The notes beneath the pieces were generated by a model, which made no database searches, was not told where the DNA came from, and saw nothing but the letters and a program-made list of their open reading frames with translations. From NCBI GenBank assembly GCA_035327565.1, contig DAOLDB010000019.1:1-64000 (forward strand): a stretch of 64,000 bases of DNA. The letters run 5' to 3'. The DNA comes from JABDLO01 sp035327565. GTDB taxonomy: Bacteria; Bacteroidota; Bacteroidia; Chitinophagales; Saprospiraceae. Positions 35,402-45,568 of the stretch are shown piece by piece. How positions within the stretch are numbered: the stretch's first letter is position 1; every line of letters starts with the position of its first letter. Position numbers and translations under genes: made by a program.

Positions 35402-35869
35402 CTACACTTTAAAGTGTGCAAATGCCCTGTTGGATTCGGCCATTCTGTGAGTATCTTCTTTTCTTTTTACTGAATTGCCCTCACCTTTACTTGCTGCAAT
35501 GAGTTCAGCAGACAGCTTTTCAGCCATTCCTTTGCCACTCCTTTCTCTGGAAAAACGTATGAGCCATTTCATTCCAATAGACAATCTACGGGCTGGACGA
35601 ATTTCAGTGGGAATCTGAAAAGTCGCACCTCCGATTCGCCGGCTTCTTACTTCTACCGCCGGCATGGCATTTTCGAGCGCTTTTTTCCAAATTTCATGCG
35701 GATTTTCTCCGGTTTTCTCTTGAATTTTATCCATAGCATTATAAAAAATATCCATGGAAACTGATTTTTTTCCCTCCCACATCATATTATTAATGAACTG
35801 GGTAACCATAGGATCATTAAACCTGGGATCCGGAGCTAAATGTCTTTTCTTTGGTTTTCTTTTTCTCAT
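35402..35869 (-). CDS. rpsG: 30S ribosomal protein S7
   Basis: 155 aa. Head-assembly initiator at the E site. Seen: MRKRKPKKRHLAPDPRFNDP, FINNMMWEGKKSVSMDIFYN, ALENAMPAVEVRSRRIGGAT, and the tail with THRMAESNRAFAHFKV. Between rpsL and fusA. Confidence 0.98.
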   Translation of the reverse strand: MRKRKPKKRHLAPDPRFNDPMVTQFINNMMWEGKKSVSMDIFYNAMDKIQEKTGENPHEIWKKALENAMPAVEVRSRRIGGATFQIPTEIRPARRLSIGMKWLIRFSRERSGKGMAEKLSAELIAASKGEGNSVKRKEDTHRMAESNRAFAHFKV

Positions 35870-35892
35870 TGTTATTGAACGTATATAAAATA

Positions 35893-36267
35893 TTATTTTT
35901 TAGGCGTCTTGGTACCATATTTTGAGCGGCTTTGAAGGCGACCGTTTACCCCTGCGGTGTCCAATGCACCCCTGACTATTGTGTATCGTACACCCGGAAG
36001 GTCCTTTACCCTGCCTCCTCTGATCAAAACTATGGAGTGCTCCTGAAGGTTATGTCCTTCTCCGGGAATATATGCAATCACTTCAATTCCGTTGGTCAAC
36101 CTAACTTTTGCTACTTTTCTCAAAGCTGAGTTGGGTTTCTTGGGTGTTGTGGTATATACACGTGTACAAACGCCTCGCTTCTGAGGACAAGCCTCCAATG
36201 CTCTTGACTTACTTTTTGTAACTACTTTTTTTCTTCCTTTTCTTACTAACTGATTAATAGTTGGCAT
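35893..36267 (-). CDS. rpsL: 30S ribosomal protein S12
   Basis: 124 aa from the ATG at 36267 (MPTINQLVRKGRKKVV). The frame is open upstream, but that stretch contains the promoter and resembles no S12. Decoding-centre protein. The positions where streptomycin resistance arises have wild-type Lys: KKPNSALRK and GGRVKDLPGVRY, including Asp88 that is methylthiolated in E. coli. First gene of the superoperon. Confidence 0.98.
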   Translation of the reverse strand: MPTINQLVRKGRKKVVTKSKSRALEACPQKRGVCTRVYTTTPKKPNSALRKVAKVRLTNGIEVIAYIPGEGHNLQEHSIVLIRGGRVKDLPGVRYTIVRGALDTAGVNGRLQSRSKYGTKTPKK

Positions 36268-36333
36268 ACTGTAAAAATCATTTATTTTTGGATTAAAAGT
36301 ACGTAAAAACGATACCTTTCTCAAAAGAGACTG

Positions 36334-36363
36334 CAAAGGTATGATTTTTTTTTGTTTTACAAA
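36334..36363 (-). promoter_or_regulatory. Promoter of the str-S10-spc-alpha superoperon
   Basis: On the minus strand TTTG (36360-36363), 18 bp, then TACCTTTG (36334-36341) and GCAG: a full match to the Bacteroidota -33/-7 consensus. Transcription would start near 36328, giving a leader of about 60 bases before rpsL. It also decides the shorter rpsL start. Confidence 0.75.
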
Positions 36364-36587
36364 TAGTTTTTATTTGCAACACAAAAAATTATTCTGAATC
36401 CTTCCCATTCATTTTTTACCTCCTTTATTGAATTTTACCGGAACACATTCAAAGAAGATGGTTTAAATAAAACTTTTATCTTTTTTACAATCAACAATTA
36501 CATTATTGATCCTTCAATATCTACATATTTCATCCTGTGTTTTCAACTTTAATCATGCAGGAAACCGGAAATCTGATCATTGCCATT

Positions 36588-38030
36588 TCAATGGATGATG
36601 GAGATATCCCAAAATACGGATAGAAAAAAATAAATAAGGAAAGTTATGATGAAGACCGATAAAATATTCATTACCAAACCGGCTTTCACCATATCGGGTA
36701 TTCTAAGATAACCAGAACCAAAGACCACTGCATTAGGAGGTGTAGCTACTGGAAGCATAAATGCACAAGAAGCAGCGAGAGTAGCGCCTACCAGAAGATA
36801 TAATGGGGCAACATTCATCGATGCAGCGACAGGCACTAATACCGGAAGGAGCATTGCTGTAGTAGCAAGATTGGAGGTGAGTTCGGTCAATAGATTGACA
36901 CCGGCTATTAATATCAGCAAAAAGACAAAAAGCGACATCCCCTCCAGCATGGTAATCTGACTCCCGATCCACAATGCCAGACCTGTAAATTTAAATGCTT
37001 CTGCCAAAGCCATACCTCCTCCAAACAGCAAAATTATACCCCAGGGAATTCTTACGGAATCCTCCCATTGAATGATTGGAGTCCCTCCTTTTGAAGAAGG
37101 AATAATGAATAATGTTATTCCTGCGATCATTGCTATAACTGTATCATCCAGGCTTGGGATTAACTTTTCTATCAATGATCTGAAAATCCATAAAGTCGCC
37201 GTACATAAGAATACAATTAAAACTATACGCTCTTCTTTGCCAATATTGCCCAAGCTTCTCTTTAAATCAAGAACTTCCTGTTGATCACCCTCCCACTCTA
37301 AAGCTTTTATATTAAATGCCAGGTGTGTTAAATAGTACCAACAGACGACCAGGAGTATGACAGAAACGGGCAATCCCAGCATCATCCATTGGGCAAAGCT
37401 GATCTCAATTCCATAGTACTCTTTTACAACGCCAGCGAATACCAAATTGGGTGGAGTGCCAATTAAAGTCGCTATACCCCCTATAGATGCGCTGTAAGCA
37501 ATGGATAACATTAACGCTTTTCCAAAAGGCCCGTTTAAGGGTTCATCCGGCTTTCTCTGAAATTGGGAAACTACAGCCATCCCAATGGGTAACATCATTA
37601 CTGAAGTAGCTGTATTAGAAATCCACATGGAAAGAAAAGCGGTAGCTACCATAAACCCCATAATGATCATAGAAGGGCGCACACCCATAAACGCGATGAT
37701 ATTTAATGCAATTCTTTTATGCAGGTTCCATTTTTCAATAGCTATCGCTAAAATAAATCCACCTAAATAAAGGAAAACATATTTGTGGCCAAAAGCAGCT
37801 GTTGTCATGCTTATATCCATAGTCCCCGTGAGGGGAAATAGAAATATGGGAAGTAAGGCTGTTGCAGCAATGGGTATCGCTTCAGTAACCCACCAAATGG
37901 CCATCCATAACGTCACAGCCAAAGCTCCAATTCCGGCTGTGGACAATCCTTCCGGTCTGACTCCAACGTACATGATCAAAAATATCAAAGGCCCGGTAAA
38001 CAACCCCAATATTTTTATTTTAGAACTCAT
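36588..38030 (-). CDS. SLC13/DASS family sodium-coupled anion transporter
   Basis: 480 aa with about eleven hydrophobic segments. Family motifs: SNTATSVMMLP (first SNT), GTPPNLVFAG, TELTSNLATTAMLLP (second hairpin with the SN-type motif) and PVATPPNAVVFGSG. Characterised members such as VcINDY and NaDC import C4-dicarboxylates, citrate or sulfate with Na+; the substrate cannot be told from sequence alone. It is transcribed towards the rpsL promoter region but is a separate unit, and its left and right neighbours are unrelated. Confidence 0.9.
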   Translation of the reverse strand: MSSKIKILGLFTGPLIFLIMYVGVRPEGLSTAGIGALAVTLWMAIWWVTEAIPIAATALLPIFLFPLTGTMDISMTTAAFGHKYVFLYLGGFILAIAIEKWNLHKRIALNIIAFMGVRPSMIIMGFMVATAFLSMWISNTATSVMMLPIGMAVVSQFQRKPDEPLNGPFGKALMLSIAYSASIGGIATLIGTPPNLVFAGVVKEYYGIEISFAQWMMLGLPVSVILLVVCWYYLTHLAFNIKALEWEGDQQEVLDLKRSLGNIGKEERIVLIVFLCTATLWIFRSLIEKLIPSLDDTVIAMIAGITLFIIPSSKGGTPIIQWEDSVRIPWGIILLFGGGMALAEAFKFTGLALWIGSQITMLEGMSLFVFLLILIAGVNLLTELTSNLATTAMLLPVLVPVAASMNVAPLYLLVGATLAASCAFMLPVATPPNAVVFGSGYLRIPDMVKAGLVMNILSVFIITFLIYFFLSVFWDISIIH

Positions 38031-38411
38031 TATCCTTTATAATTTTATTAATATACCCAATTCCATTGAACAACTCATGTACCGCTGTATAAGACACTAC
38101 ATACTTTCCAATCAAAAGGATTAATATCGATATATAGAAATGACACAAATTGCATATTTATTATAATACCACGAATATGGAGATTCAACTAAAGTAATTA
38201 TATCTTTAATCATGTTTTTCTCAATCGATATTTTAACAATGGCACTTTAAATCATTGTATTACATGTTAACTCCCTTAATATTCTTATATATATTTTTAT
38301 ATGTGTGGAACAAAAGCATTGTTGATATAAATGATCATTACATATATCCAATCATATCTGCAAATTATATAATAAATAATTCTTCACTTATTTCAATAGA
38401 ATGAACAACGC
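38031..38411. other. Intergenic between divergent genes, no gene seen
   Basis: 381 bases of very AT-rich DNA between the divergent DASS transporter and aminotransferase-fold genes. It must carry both promoters, but I found no full TTTG/TAnnTTTG pair. No RNA gene recognised. Confidence 0.4.
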
Positions 38412-39683
38412 ATGGAAAAAAGAACCTTTCTCAAATCACTTCCTTTTTTAGGATCCTTTGCCAGGAGTATGGTCGATCCCAAAAACTATAAGCCCATCAT
38501 TTCTCCTGACATCCCGGCTGAAAAACTAGCCAAAGATGAAAAATTCTGGCATTCAATACGAAGAGAATTTCGAATTAAACCTGATTATATTAATCTGGAA
38601 AATGGTTATTATTGCTTTGTTCCAGAGTTCACCCTTGAAAAATTTATCCAACATATACGCCACATAAATTATGAAGCATCCTATTACATGAGAACTGTCC
38701 AGGGAGACAATAAAAGGAAAATTGTTAAACTACTAAGTAAAGAGGCAGGGTGTGATGAAGAAGAACTGATCATAACCAGGAATACCACTGAATCGTTGGA
38801 CACGGTAATCAGCGGTTTTCCCTGGAAAGAGGGAGACGAAGCTATAATGGCAGAACAGGATTACGGTTCTATGCTCAATCAGTTTGAATTATTAGCCCAA
38901 AGGAAAGGGATTGTCAATAAGAGAATTTCTGTTCCTAACCATCCATCTTCTGATGAAGAAATTGTATGGTTATATGAAAAATCCATTACTCCCCGTACTA
39001 AATTGATCATGGTTTCCCATATGATTAATATTACCGGTCAAATACTTCCGGTCAACAAAATCTGTAATATGGCACATAGTTATGGGGTTGAGGTACTTGT
39101 GGATGGGGCACATGCCTTTGGACACTTTCAGTTTTCTTTGAGTGAATTAGATTGTGATTATTACGGCACTAGTCTACACAAATGGCTAAGTGCACCATTA
39201 GGTTCAGGATTTCTTTTTGTTAAAAAAAAGCATATAGGAAAGATACAACCATTATTTGCAGATTGGGATTTAAATGAAAAAAGCTTGAATTTTTTAAATC
39301 ACACAGGCACGCATCCTGTTTTTACTGATTTAGCTATTTTGAATGCCCTTGAATTTCAAAACTATATAGGTCTGGATAAAAAAGAAGCCCGGTTGAGGCA
39401 TCTTCAAAACTATTGGAAGGAAAAATTGAAAGAAAATCCCGATGTTATTATAAATACACCCATGGAACCACACAGATCTTGTGCTATTGGAAATATTGGT
39501 TTGAAAAATACCCCACCTGGAAAATTGGCGCACCGCCTTTTTCAAGAATTCAGAATCTGGACCACTGCAATTGACAGAGAAAAAGCAGGGGTTCATGGGT
39601 GCCGGATAACTCCAAATCTTTACACTACAATTAATGAATTGGATGAATTTGTAAATGCAATGCAATATTTATCAAAGGTCTGA
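38412..39683 (+). CDS. Class V aminotransferase-fold PLP enzyme with Tat-like N-terminus
   Basis: 423 aa. It has the fold type I PLP pattern of the class V / NifS-like group: TTESLDTVISGFPWKEGDE region, VDGAHAFGHF with the PLP-binding Asp, and Schiff-base Lys257 in SLHKWLSAPLGSGF. The group includes cysteine desulfurases and isopenicillin N epimerase-like proteins; the close relatives resembling this protein are of unknown substrate. The N-terminus KRTFLKSLPFLGSFA resembles a Tat signal but has Lys-Arg rather than Arg-Arg. Single gene; no sulfur-carrier partner nearby. Confidence 0.82.
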   Translation: MEKRTFLKSLPFLGSFARSMVDPKNYKPIISPDIPAEKLAKDEKFWHSIRREFRIKPDYINLENGYYCFVPEFTLEKFIQHIRHINYEASYYMRTVQGDNKRKIVKLLSKEAGCDEEELIITRNTTESLDTVISGFPWKEGDEAIMAEQDYGSMLNQFELLAQRKGIVNKRISVPNHPSSDEEIVWLYEKSITPRTKLIMVSHMINITGQILPVNKICNMAHSYGVEVLVDGAHAFGHFQFSLSELDCDYYGTSLHKWLSAPLGSGFLFVKKKHIGKIQPLFADWDLNEKSLNFLNHTGTHPVFTDLAILNALEFQNYIGLDKKEARLRHLQNYWKEKLKENPDVIINTPMEPHRSCAIGNIGLKNTPPGKLAHRLFQEFRIWTTAIDREKAGVHGCRITPNLYTTINELDEFVNAMQYLSKV

Positions 39684-39976
39684 TTAGCCAATGATTTAAA
39701 AAGTTACCGGTGTTATTCGTTTAATCCATTCCTGTAGCAAAACCTATATCATGAGTATATTCAAAGGAACATTAAAAGTTAACCCATAACTTTAAACGAA
39801 AGCGCATGGTAAGTAGTCTAATTTTAATGGTATCTGTTAAATATAAAAATATTGTGCCCACCGCTTTATTAAATGATTTGTTAACAAGCCATAAAAAGGG
39901 ATGAATTGATCAACCTTATGAGGAATTTTATGTCTTTTATAGATTTATTAATTACAATGAAATTTAAAGTAACTGA

Positions 39977-41056
39977 ATGAAACCCCTACTTACTATATTT
40001 TTTGCTGTCCTTGTTTTGATACTTTTCAAAGTATTATATCTGGATAAGAAAGAATCAAAAGATGATAAACAGGTCGTTTTGAGAGAAGTTCCTGCCAATA
40101 CCGGACCTGCCAACGCTATTTTGGTCGATATACATGTGGCGCGAAAAGCTGAAACCGCCAATATTATCTATGCTTCCGGAACAATGGTAGCAAATGAAGA
40201 GGTTGAAATTCGAAGTGAAATCAATGGTCGTGTCATTGAGTTAAGGATTGATGAGGGATCAAAAGTTGCTAAAGATCAACTTATTGCTCGCCTGGATGAT
40301 AGAGATTTACAAGCACAACTTAAAAGACTTGAATTTGAAGAAGAGTTAGCCAACCAAACAGAAGCCAGACAAAGAAGATTATTGGAAATCGACGCTATCA
40401 GTAAAGAGGAATATGATTTGGCCATGAATACAGTAAAAACCTTGTCCGCTGACAAAGAACTATTACTCGTAAATCTTGACAAAACCAGAATATCAGCTCC
40501 TTTTCATGGAAGAATAGGTCTCAAAAATATATCTCTGGGAGCATACATTACTCCTCAGGAACTCATTGCAAATCTGGTGCAAACCGATCCCATTCGCATC
40601 GATTTTACCATTCCTGAAAGATATTCATCTAAAGTAAAAATCAATCAAACCTTTACATTTAATGTAGACGGCAGAGATGAAAATTTTGAGGCACGGGTGG
40701 TGGCCATTGATCCCAAAATCGATGAAGAATTGAGAACATTGAGAATAAGGGCAATCACATCCAATAAAAATGATTTGTTTTTGCCAGGTATGTTTGTACG
40801 TCTCACCTTCCCTTTAGATGCAGAAAAATCCATCATGGTACCTACAGAGTCTATAATACCGATTTTAAAAGGGAAAAAAGTATTCGTGATGAATCAAGGA
40901 AGAGCGGAAGAAAGAATTGTAACAACCGGTTTGAGAACCGACCGGAATATTCAGATTTTAGATGGTGTATCCGAAGGTGATTCAATTATCACCAGTGCAT
41001 TAATCAATATCATTCAAGGCAGCCCCGTTGCAATAAAGCAAATTATAAATCCATAA
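39977..41056 (+). CDS. RND efflux periplasmic adaptor (membrane fusion protein)
   Basis: 359 aa. An N-terminal membrane helix or signal anchor (TIFFAVLVLILFKVLYL) is followed by the biotinyl-lipoyl-like half motif (GTMVANEEVEIRSEINGRVI), an alpha hairpin (about residues 105-155), the second half motif with ISAPFHGRIGLKNISLGAYI, a beta-barrel and the membrane-proximal domain ending PVAIKQIINP. The adaptor joins the permease and TolC. First gene of the three-gene efflux operon, 9 bases before the permease. Confidence 0.93.
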   Translation: MKPLLTIFFAVLVLILFKVLYLDKKESKDDKQVVLREVPANTGPANAILVDIHVARKAETANIIYASGTMVANEEVEIRSEINGRVIELRIDEGSKVAKDQLIARLDDRDLQAQLKRLEFEEELANQTEARQRRLLEIDAISKEEYDLAMNTVKTLSADKELLLVNLDKTRISAPFHGRIGLKNISLGAYITPQELIANLVQTDPIRIDFTIPERYSSKVKINQTFTFNVDGRDENFEARVVAIDPKIDEELRTLRIRAITSNKNDLFLPGMFVRLTFPLDAEKSIMVPTESIIPILKGKKVFVMNQGRAEERIVTTGLRTDRNIQILDGVSEGDSIITSALINIIQGSPVAIKQIINP

Positions 41057-41065
41057 TTTTAACCT

Positions 41066-44000
41066 ATGTCACTATCCACACTATCCATAAAAAGACCCAT
41101 TCTTGCTATTGTCATGAATCTTCTCATTTTATTATTTGGATTCATCTCAATAGGGTTTCTGGGAGTGCGTGAATTTCCATCTATTGATCCTCCTATTGTA
41201 TCGGTATCTACATCATATCCGGGAGCAAATTCAGAAATCATTGAAAGAGAAATCACAGAACCCCTTGAAAAAGCCATCAATAGTGTAGAAGGAATAAGAA
41301 CAATCAGTTCCAGATCCAGTCTGGGGTCGAGCAACATCACAGTAGAATTTAACCTGAACACCGATATGGAACAGGCTGCCAATGATGTAAGGGATAAAGT
41401 ATCACAGACTATTGGACAATTGCCTAGAGACATGGATGGTATGCCAAGAGTTGCCAAGGCTGATGCGGATTCTGAAGTTATCATGGCTATCAGTATGTGG
41501 AGCAATGACCGGAATTTACTGGAACTGACAGATTACGCTGACAATGTGGTAGCACCCAGATTTGAAACCATTCCCATGGTAAGTGGGGTAAGAATTTGGG
41601 GATCAAAAAAATATGCTATGCGTATATGGATGGATCCTGCAAAAATGGCAGCGCAGGCCATCACCACCCAAGACATCAAAAATGCTCTGGACAGAGAGAA
41701 TATTGAGCTTCCCAGTGGCAAATTACAAGGAGATGTTACAGAATTGGCAGTAAAAACGTCTGGTGTTTTCAGAACTGAAGAGGACTTTAACAATCTGATT
41801 GTCCGCTCTGATCAATTTAAAACCATCCGACTGAAAGATGTTGGTTATGCAGTATTAGGTCCTGAAAATGAAGAGGGCATTCTGCGTATCAATCAAAGAC
41901 CCAGGGTAGCTGTAGCCATCAGTCCACAACCCGGAGCCAACTATCTTGAGATAGCGACTGAAGTGAGGAATCGCTTTGATCAGGTAAAAAGCGACTTACC
42001 TGAAGATTTGACCATGGAAATGTTTTTGGATTATACCGTTTTCATTGAAAACTCAGTGAAAGAAGTTCAGGAGACCATATATATAGCAGTAGGTCTGGTA
42101 ATATTTATCATCTTCCTGTTTTTCAGGGACTGGATCATGGCTATTCGGCCATTGATTGATATTCCTGTGTCTTTGATTGGGACATTTTTCATAATGTATC
42201 TGTTTGGGTTCTCTATCAATGTATTGACATTATTGGCTATAGTATTAGCAACCGGTTTGGTGGTTGATGATGGTATTGTAGTAACAGAAAACATTTTTAA
42301 GAAAATTGAAGCCGGAATGAACCCGATTGAAGCTGCTGTCAAAGGTTCCAATGAAATTATATTTGCCGTCATTTCGACTTCGGTCACTCTTGCCGTCGTA
42401 TTCCTCCCAGTAGTTTTCATGGAAGGCTTTGTGGGACGACTCTTCAGAGAGTTTGGAATTGTACTCGCATCTGCAGTATTGATTTCTTCCTTTGTATCTC
42501 TTACACTCACCCCAATGCTGAATGCCTATCTGATCAGAAAAAAAGATAAAAGAAACAAGTTCTTCATGATGACCGAACCTTTTTTCAAAAGTATGGAATC
42601 CGGGTATAAATCAGGGCTTTCCAAATTTCTGAAAAGAAAGCAATGGGTATTTGGTATTTTTCTCATAGTAGTCGGCATGATATTTTTCTATGGCAAACAA
42701 TTAAAATCAGAATTAGCGCCATTGGATGACCGGAGTGTGTTGGTAATCAATATGGTAACACCGGAAGGCTCCAGTTATGAGTTTATGGATAATTACGTTC
42801 AGAAAGCAGCAATGATTTTAAATCAACTTCCGGGTGTAATTGGAGTGATGACCTATACTTCACCAGGTTTCTCAGGTCCAGGGGGAGCCAATACTGCATT
42901 TTCACGCATTACTCTGGAAGATCCTAAAGACCGCGAATACAGTCAAAGTCAGTTGAATAATTTTGTAAATGCACAGCTCCGTAAAATGCCTGATGCTAAA
43001 GCCTTTTCCAGTGAAAGACAAACCATCGGCGGGAATCGGCGAGGAGGATTGCCAGTTCAATACGTTCTGCAAGCTCCGGATTTAGAGACGTTAAGAGAGT
43101 ACATTCCTAAATTTATGGACGAGGTAGAAAACCATCCTGATTTAGCAATATCCGATATTGATCTTAAATTCAACAAACCGGAACTCGCCATATCCATCGA
43201 TAGAGATAAAGCCCAAAGCATGGGAGTCTCTGTTGCCGATGTTTCCACTACCATGCAGCTGGCCTTTGCCGGTCAACGGTTCAGCTACTTCAATAAAGAT
43301 GGCAGACAATATCAGGTGATTGGTCAATTCGACCGTGGTAACCGGGACGAACCTCTGGATCTGAAATCACTTTATGTGAAAAATGCACAAGGTGCTATGA
43401 TACAGCTTGACAATATAGTAAGAGTGGAAGAAGAAAGCTCTCCCCCTACCCTTTACCGGTATAACCGCTGGTTGAGTGCGACGGTTTCGGCAGGTCTTGC
43501 TCCTGGGAGAACCATTGCTGATGGAATTAATGCTATGAACAGCATTCGCGATAAATTGGATGACCCCAACATTCGAACCACATTAACAGGATCATCCAGG
43601 GATTATGTTGAAAGTTCTGACAGCACTTTATTCTCTTTTTTCTTAGCACTTATATTGGTTTACCTGATCCTTGCAGCTCAGTTTGAAAGCTTTATTGACC
43701 CATTTATTATCATGCTGACCGTGCCACTTGCTTTGGCTGGGGCTGTATTTTCACTTTGGCTGACAGGCCAAACATTAAATATTTTCAGCCAGATTGGTAT
43801 CATTATGTTGATAGGCTTGGTAACAAAAAATGGTATCCTGATTGTCGAATTCGCTAACCAACTCAGGGCCAAAGGTATGTCCATACATGAAGCAGCACTA
43901 GAAGCTGCTACGTTGCGAATGAGACCCATCATTATGACCACTTTGGCAACTGCTCTGGGCGCATTGCCTATAGCTTTGGCTTTAGGTTCTGCGGGAAAAA

Positions 44001-44152
44001 GCAGAATGTCAATGGGAACAGTAGTTATCGGGGGATTGCTTTTCTCTCTGGCGCTAACTCTGTATGTTATTCCTGCCATGTATATATACCTTACCCGTGA
44101 AAAGGATTTTGCAAGGATGGAAAAGATTGAACAATATGCTAAAGCAGGTTGA
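41066..44152 (+). CDS. RND efflux permease (AcrB/HAE-type)
   Basis: 1028 aa, the usual length. Inner-membrane proton antiporter with 12 helices and two large periplasmic loops. Seen: first helix (RPILAIVMNLLILLFGFI), proton-relay Asp pair in GLVVDDGIVVTENI, and the relay Lys in LIGLVTKNGILIVEFANQL; the repeat halves both end in helix-rich blocks. Homologues export antibiotics, dyes, detergents or bile acids; the substrate here is unknown. Between the adaptor and TolC. Confidence 0.95.
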   Translation: MSLSTLSIKRPILAIVMNLLILLFGFISIGFLGVREFPSIDPPIVSVSTSYPGANSEIIEREITEPLEKAINSVEGIRTISSRSSLGSSNITVEFNLNTDMEQAANDVRDKVSQTIGQLPRDMDGMPRVAKADADSEVIMAISMWSNDRNLLELTDYADNVVAPRFETIPMVSGVRIWGSKKYAMRIWMDPAKMAAQAITTQDIKNALDRENIELPSGKLQGDVTELAVKTSGVFRTEEDFNNLIVRSDQFKTIRLKDVGYAVLGPENEEGILRINQRPRVAVAISPQPGANYLEIATEVRNRFDQVKSDLPEDLTMEMFLDYTVFIENSVKEVQETIYIAVGLVIFIIFLFFRDWIMAIRPLIDIPVSLIGTFFIMYLFGFSINVLTLLAIVLATGLVVDDGIVVTENIFKKIEAGMNPIEAAVKGSNEIIFAVISTSVTLAVVFLPVVFMEGFVGRLFREFGIVLASAVLISSFVSLTLTPMLNAYLIRKKDKRNKFFMMTEPFFKSMESGYKSGLSKFLKRKQWVFGIFLIVVGMIFFYGKQLKSELAPLDDRSVLVINMVTPEGSSYEFMDNYVQKAAMILNQLPGVIGVMTYTSPGFSGPGGANTAFSRITLEDPKDREYSQSQLNNFVNAQLRKMPDAKAFSSERQTIGGNRRGGLPVQYVLQAPDLETLREYIPKFMDEVENHPDLAISDIDLKFNKPELAISIDRDKAQSMGVSVADVSTTMQLAFAGQRFSYFNKDGRQYQVIGQFDRGNRDEPLDLKSLYVKNAQGAMIQLDNIVRVEEESSPPTLYRYNRWLSATVSAGLAPGRTIADGINAMNSIRDKLDDPNIRTTLTGSSRDYVESSDSTLFSFFLALILVYLILAAQFESFIDPFIIMLTVPLALAGAVFSLWLTGQTLNIFSQIGIIMLIGLVTKNGILIVEFANQLRAKGMSIHEAALEAATLRMRPIIMTTLATALGALPIALALGSAGKSRMSMGTVVIGGLLFSLALTLYVIPAMYIYLTREKDFARMEKIEQYAKAG

Positions 44153-44266
44153 TTAAGATTCCAATTTATACTTCATAAGATTAGGCAGGATCATTGCATG
44201 CTACATCTTATAATTTTTATTTAAGTAAAACACGTATTCTTTATATAAAAATTTGAAATTAATACC

Positions 44267-45565
44267 ATGGGTAGATTAATGTTGATTGTATGTATAATAT
44301 TCATGTACCTGCAAACAATGAAGAGTCAGGATGTATTCACTTTAGATGAAGCCATCATCATTGCATTAAGGCAAAATTTTGGGATACAAATTGCTAAAAT
44401 GGAAACAGATGTTGCGGAAATGCAAATTTATCCTGCTAATGCAGGCCTTGGACCCATTATTGATATTGTTGGTAACATGGGCCTCACAGGAAACAATGTG
44501 GATTTGACTTTCCTTGACGGAAACAGTCTGAACAGGTATGGGTATGTAATTGCTCCCAATTTGGGAATAAATGTAGCCATACCTTTATATGATGGACAAC
44601 GTGGAAAAACCATTTTAGAAAGACTTAAAAAAGAGAAAGAATTTGCAGACCTGGAGAGTCAGCTAGCCATTCAAAATGTATTGATAGATGTTATTTCAGC
44701 CTATTATGATGTCATTTTACAACAAGAAATCGAACAATATCTATTGACCATCATTGCCTATTATGAAGACAGGCTTAGAATTACTGAAGAAAGATGGAAA
44801 TTAGGAAGAGGCTCCAAGCTGGATTATCTCCAATCACGCACTGATTTGAACACTCAACTTTCCGAACTGGCTTTGGCACAAAACAATATGAAAAACAACA
44901 AAATCCGATTGAATTACCTGCTCAATCGAGATCTTTATACAGAATTTAAAACTGAAAATATAATCTCACTCCGAAAAGACTATAACCTGGCAGAGTTGCT
45001 GGATGATGCCCGGTATAATAACCGTGATTTACGCATAGTTGATAAAATGAGAACAATAAACGAAATCAGAGATAAAGAAATTAATGCAGGTAGTCGTCCA
45101 CAGATCTTTTTTAACGGGAGTGGAGGTTTTAATTTTACTCAGTCGAATACTGGCTTCTTATTAAGAAACCGAAACACTGCATTGACGGGAAGCATTTCTG
45201 CTGTTTGGAATGTCTTCGATGGACAAAACCGGAAAAAACAAATTGCCATCAACCAATTGAATACCAGGATTATAGAAAATCAGAAAGAAAACCTGATGGC
45301 TCAGGTTATCAGTGAATTGGTAGCAGCATACAATCGTTTTAATTCTGATAAAGAGATCCTTCGCCTGGAGCAGGAAAATAAAGAATTGGCAGAAGAAAAT
45401 CTCAATATTTCTCTTGAAAAATTCAAGTTGGGTGGCTCCACCATTCTTGAACTCAATGAAGACCAGCAGAGATATGATAATGCATTAAACAGGTTGGTGA
45501 CTGCTCAGTACAACATAAAAATTACTGAATTGGAAATGCTCAGATTGAGTGGAGGAATCTATTAA
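44267..45565 (+). CDS. TolC family outer-membrane efflux protein
   Basis: 432 aa. A signal peptide ends near residue 20 (TMKSQ). Two structural repeats of long alpha-hairpins with strand pairs follow (EQYLLTIIAYYEDRLRITEE, KLGRGSKLDYLQSRTDLNTQ; then EENLNISLEKFKLGGSTILE). The F-K-L-G-x(3)-x-L-E pattern appears in both halves. Forms the outer-membrane duct for the RND pump. 114 bases after the permease, with a weak 7-bp inverted repeat in the gap. It ends 3 bases from the convergent lipoprotein gene. Confidence 0.93.
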   Translation: MGRLMLIVCIIFMYLQTMKSQDVFTLDEAIIIALRQNFGIQIAKMETDVAEMQIYPANAGLGPIIDIVGNMGLTGNNVDLTFLDGNSLNRYGYVIAPNLGINVAIPLYDGQRGKTILERLKKEKEFADLESQLAIQNVLIDVISAYYDVILQQEIEQYLLTIIAYYEDRLRITEERWKLGRGSKLDYLQSRTDLNTQLSELALAQNNMKNNKIRLNYLLNRDLYTEFKTENIISLRKDYNLAELLDDARYNNRDLRIVDKMRTINEIRDKEINAGSRPQIFFNGSGGFNFTQSNTGFLLRNRNTALTGSISAVWNVFDGQNRKKQIAINQLNTRIIENQKENLMAQVISELVAAYNRFNSDKEILRLEQENKELAEENLNISLEKFKLGGSTILELNEDQQRYDNALNRLVTAQYNIKITELEMLRLSGGIY

Positions 45566-45568
45566 TGA

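Noticed and set aside
36733..36972. Cys/Ser-rich frame inside the DASS transporter gene
   Set aside because: Same strand, different frame, entirely within conserved transporter sequence; no independent start signal.
42067..42510. Long minus-strand frame inside the RND permease gene
   Set aside because: It lies wholly antisense to conserved permease sequence and encodes a low-complexity Thr/Ile-rich chain with no features; a shadow frame.
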